From positions 1-25,216 of the forward strand of contig JAEWFA010000025.1 in assembly GCA_023389055.1 (NCBI GenBank): 25,216 bases of DNA. The letters are read 5' to 3'. The notes under the pieces were generated by a model, which saw only the letters and a list, made by a program, of their open reading frames with translations, did not search any database and was not told the DNA's origin. This document shows, piece by piece, positions 24,498 through 25,216 of this stretch; the stretch's first letter is position 1, and every line of letters starts with the position of its first letter. The translations under genes and the position numbers were made by a program. Source of the DNA: Pseudomonadota bacterium. GTDB taxonomy: Bacteria; Pseudomonadota; Gammaproteobacteria; Burkholderiales; Burkholderiaceae_E.

Positions 24498-25216
24498 ATG
24501 ACCCCCACTGCGATCACGGACGCCGGGATCACGGGGCGCGAAGCGGCTGCGCTGCACGTGCGCGCACTACATCACGGCTTCGCGCGCGAGACCGTGCTCG
24601 AAGGCATCGACTTCGATCTGCGCGCCGGCGAAATCGTCGCGCTGGTCGGTCCGTCGGGCTGCGGCAAGACGACGCTGCTGCACCTGTGCGCGAAGCTGCT
24701 GCGCGCGGACGGCGGAACCATCGACGACGGCTTCGCCACGCGCGCCTGCATGTTCCAGCAGCCACGGCTGCTGCCGTGGAAATCCGCGCTCGACAACGTC
24801 GCCCTCGCGATCGCCGCGCGTGGCGTCGCGCGTGGCGAATGCGCGTACCGCGCGCGCGAGATCAGTCTGCAACTGGGCCTTGCACACCGCGATTTCGCCA
24901 AGTTCCCGCACCAGTTGTCGGGCGGCATGCAGAGCCGCATCGCGCTGGCGCGCGCGCTCGTCATCGAACCAGACCTGCTGTTGCTCGACGAACCCTTTTC
25001 GGCGCTCGACATCGGCCTGCGCGAGGAGATGTACCGACTGCTGCTCGGGCACCTGGCTGCGCGCAGTGTCGGCGTGCTGATGATCACTCACGACCTGGCC
25101 GAAGCGGTGCGCCTGTCCGACCGCGTGCTGGTCATGGCCGCGAAGCCCGGAAGAATCGTCTCGCGCGTCGATTTCGACGAACCGGCCGCGCGACGAGACG
25201 ACGGCTGGATCCACGC
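24498..25216 (+). CDS. NitT/TauT-type ABC transporter ATPase, cut at the window end
   Basis: The first 239 codons are present and the frame is open to the last base, so the 3' end is missing. Walker A GPSGCGKT lies at residues 51-58, the Q-loop at CMFQQPRLLPW, the signature at LSGGMQSRIALARAL, Walker B at LLLLDEPFSALD, and the switch histidine in MITHDLAEA. All are complete, so the domain is functional by sequence. Residues 1-20 are a short variable tail; homology begins near AALHVRALHHGF. An ATPase of this family is usually about 250-270 residues, so only a little is lost. It powers the permease encoded 25 bp upstream. Confidence 0.92.
   Translation, partial: MTPTAITDAGITGREAAALHVRALHHGFARETVLEGIDFDLRAGEIVALVGPSGCGKTTLLHLCAKLLRADGGTIDDGFATRACMFQQPRLLPWKSALDNVALAIAARGVARGECAYRAREISLQLGLAHRDFAKFPHQLSGGMQSRIALARALVIEPDLLLLDEPFSALDIGLREEMYRLLLGHLAARSVGVLMITHDLAEAVRLSDRVLVMAAKPGRIVSRVDFDEPAARRDDGWIH

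Overview
The window is GC-rich (roughly two thirds or more by eye), with strong codon bias and tightly packed, often overlapping genes. The family mix (a branched-chain amino-acid ABC operon, two NitT/TauT-type transporters, an Hsp20-Lon pair, SulP and YeeE/TsuA-type permeases, CinA-like and FmdE-like proteins) and a family of long GC-rich palindromic intergenic repeats suggest an environmental betaproteobacterium, probably Burkholderiales or a relative. That placement is inference; there is no rRNA or marker gene here. The first and last genes are cut by the window edges.

Layout. 1-2083 (+): the end of a NitT/TauT-type permease and its ATPase, which carries an extra C-terminal domain. 2065-7387 (-): a high-affinity branched-chain amino-acid (or related substrate) uptake operon in the order substrate-binding protein, LivH, LivM, LivG, LivF. 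LivF is separated from LivG by about 660 bp that hold two large, divergent, oppositely oriented palindromic repeat elements. 7574-10440 (+): a small heat-shock protein translationally coupled to a Lon protease. 10496-11078: acylphosphatase (-) and a 62-residue ribbon-helix-helix protein (+), divergent. 11112-14621 (-): a SulP anion transporter, a YeeE/TsuA-type thiosulfate-uptake-like permease and a small LuxR-type regulator. 14739-15272 (+): a CinA-C-like protein. 15346-18076 (-): FmdE-like protein, manganese catalase, hemerythrin-like protein and DUF421 membrane protein, which together look like an oxidative-stress gene group. 18159-21997 (+): a TetR regulator followed by a three-part ABC exporter, with overlapping reading frames throughout. 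22044-22523 (-): a thiol-disulfide redoxin. 22594-25216 (+): a complete NitT/TauT-type importer with a Tat-exported binding protein.

How parts work together. Two intergenic regions carry convincing operators. A 14-bp perfect palindrome lies between the TetR gene and the divergent FmdE-like/catalase group, overlapping a possible -10 box. A 15/19 match to the Fur consensus lies between the redoxin and the NitT/TauT importer, adjacent to AT-rich -10-like sequence. The second suggests that an ABC family usually linked to nitrate or sulfonates may here be iron-regulated. I found no tRNA, rRNA, CRISPR array, transposase or phage gene. Nothing in the window is clearly a wholly new system; the best leads are the repeat pair inside the liv operon, the Fur-box importer and the FmdE-like/Mn-catalase gene group.
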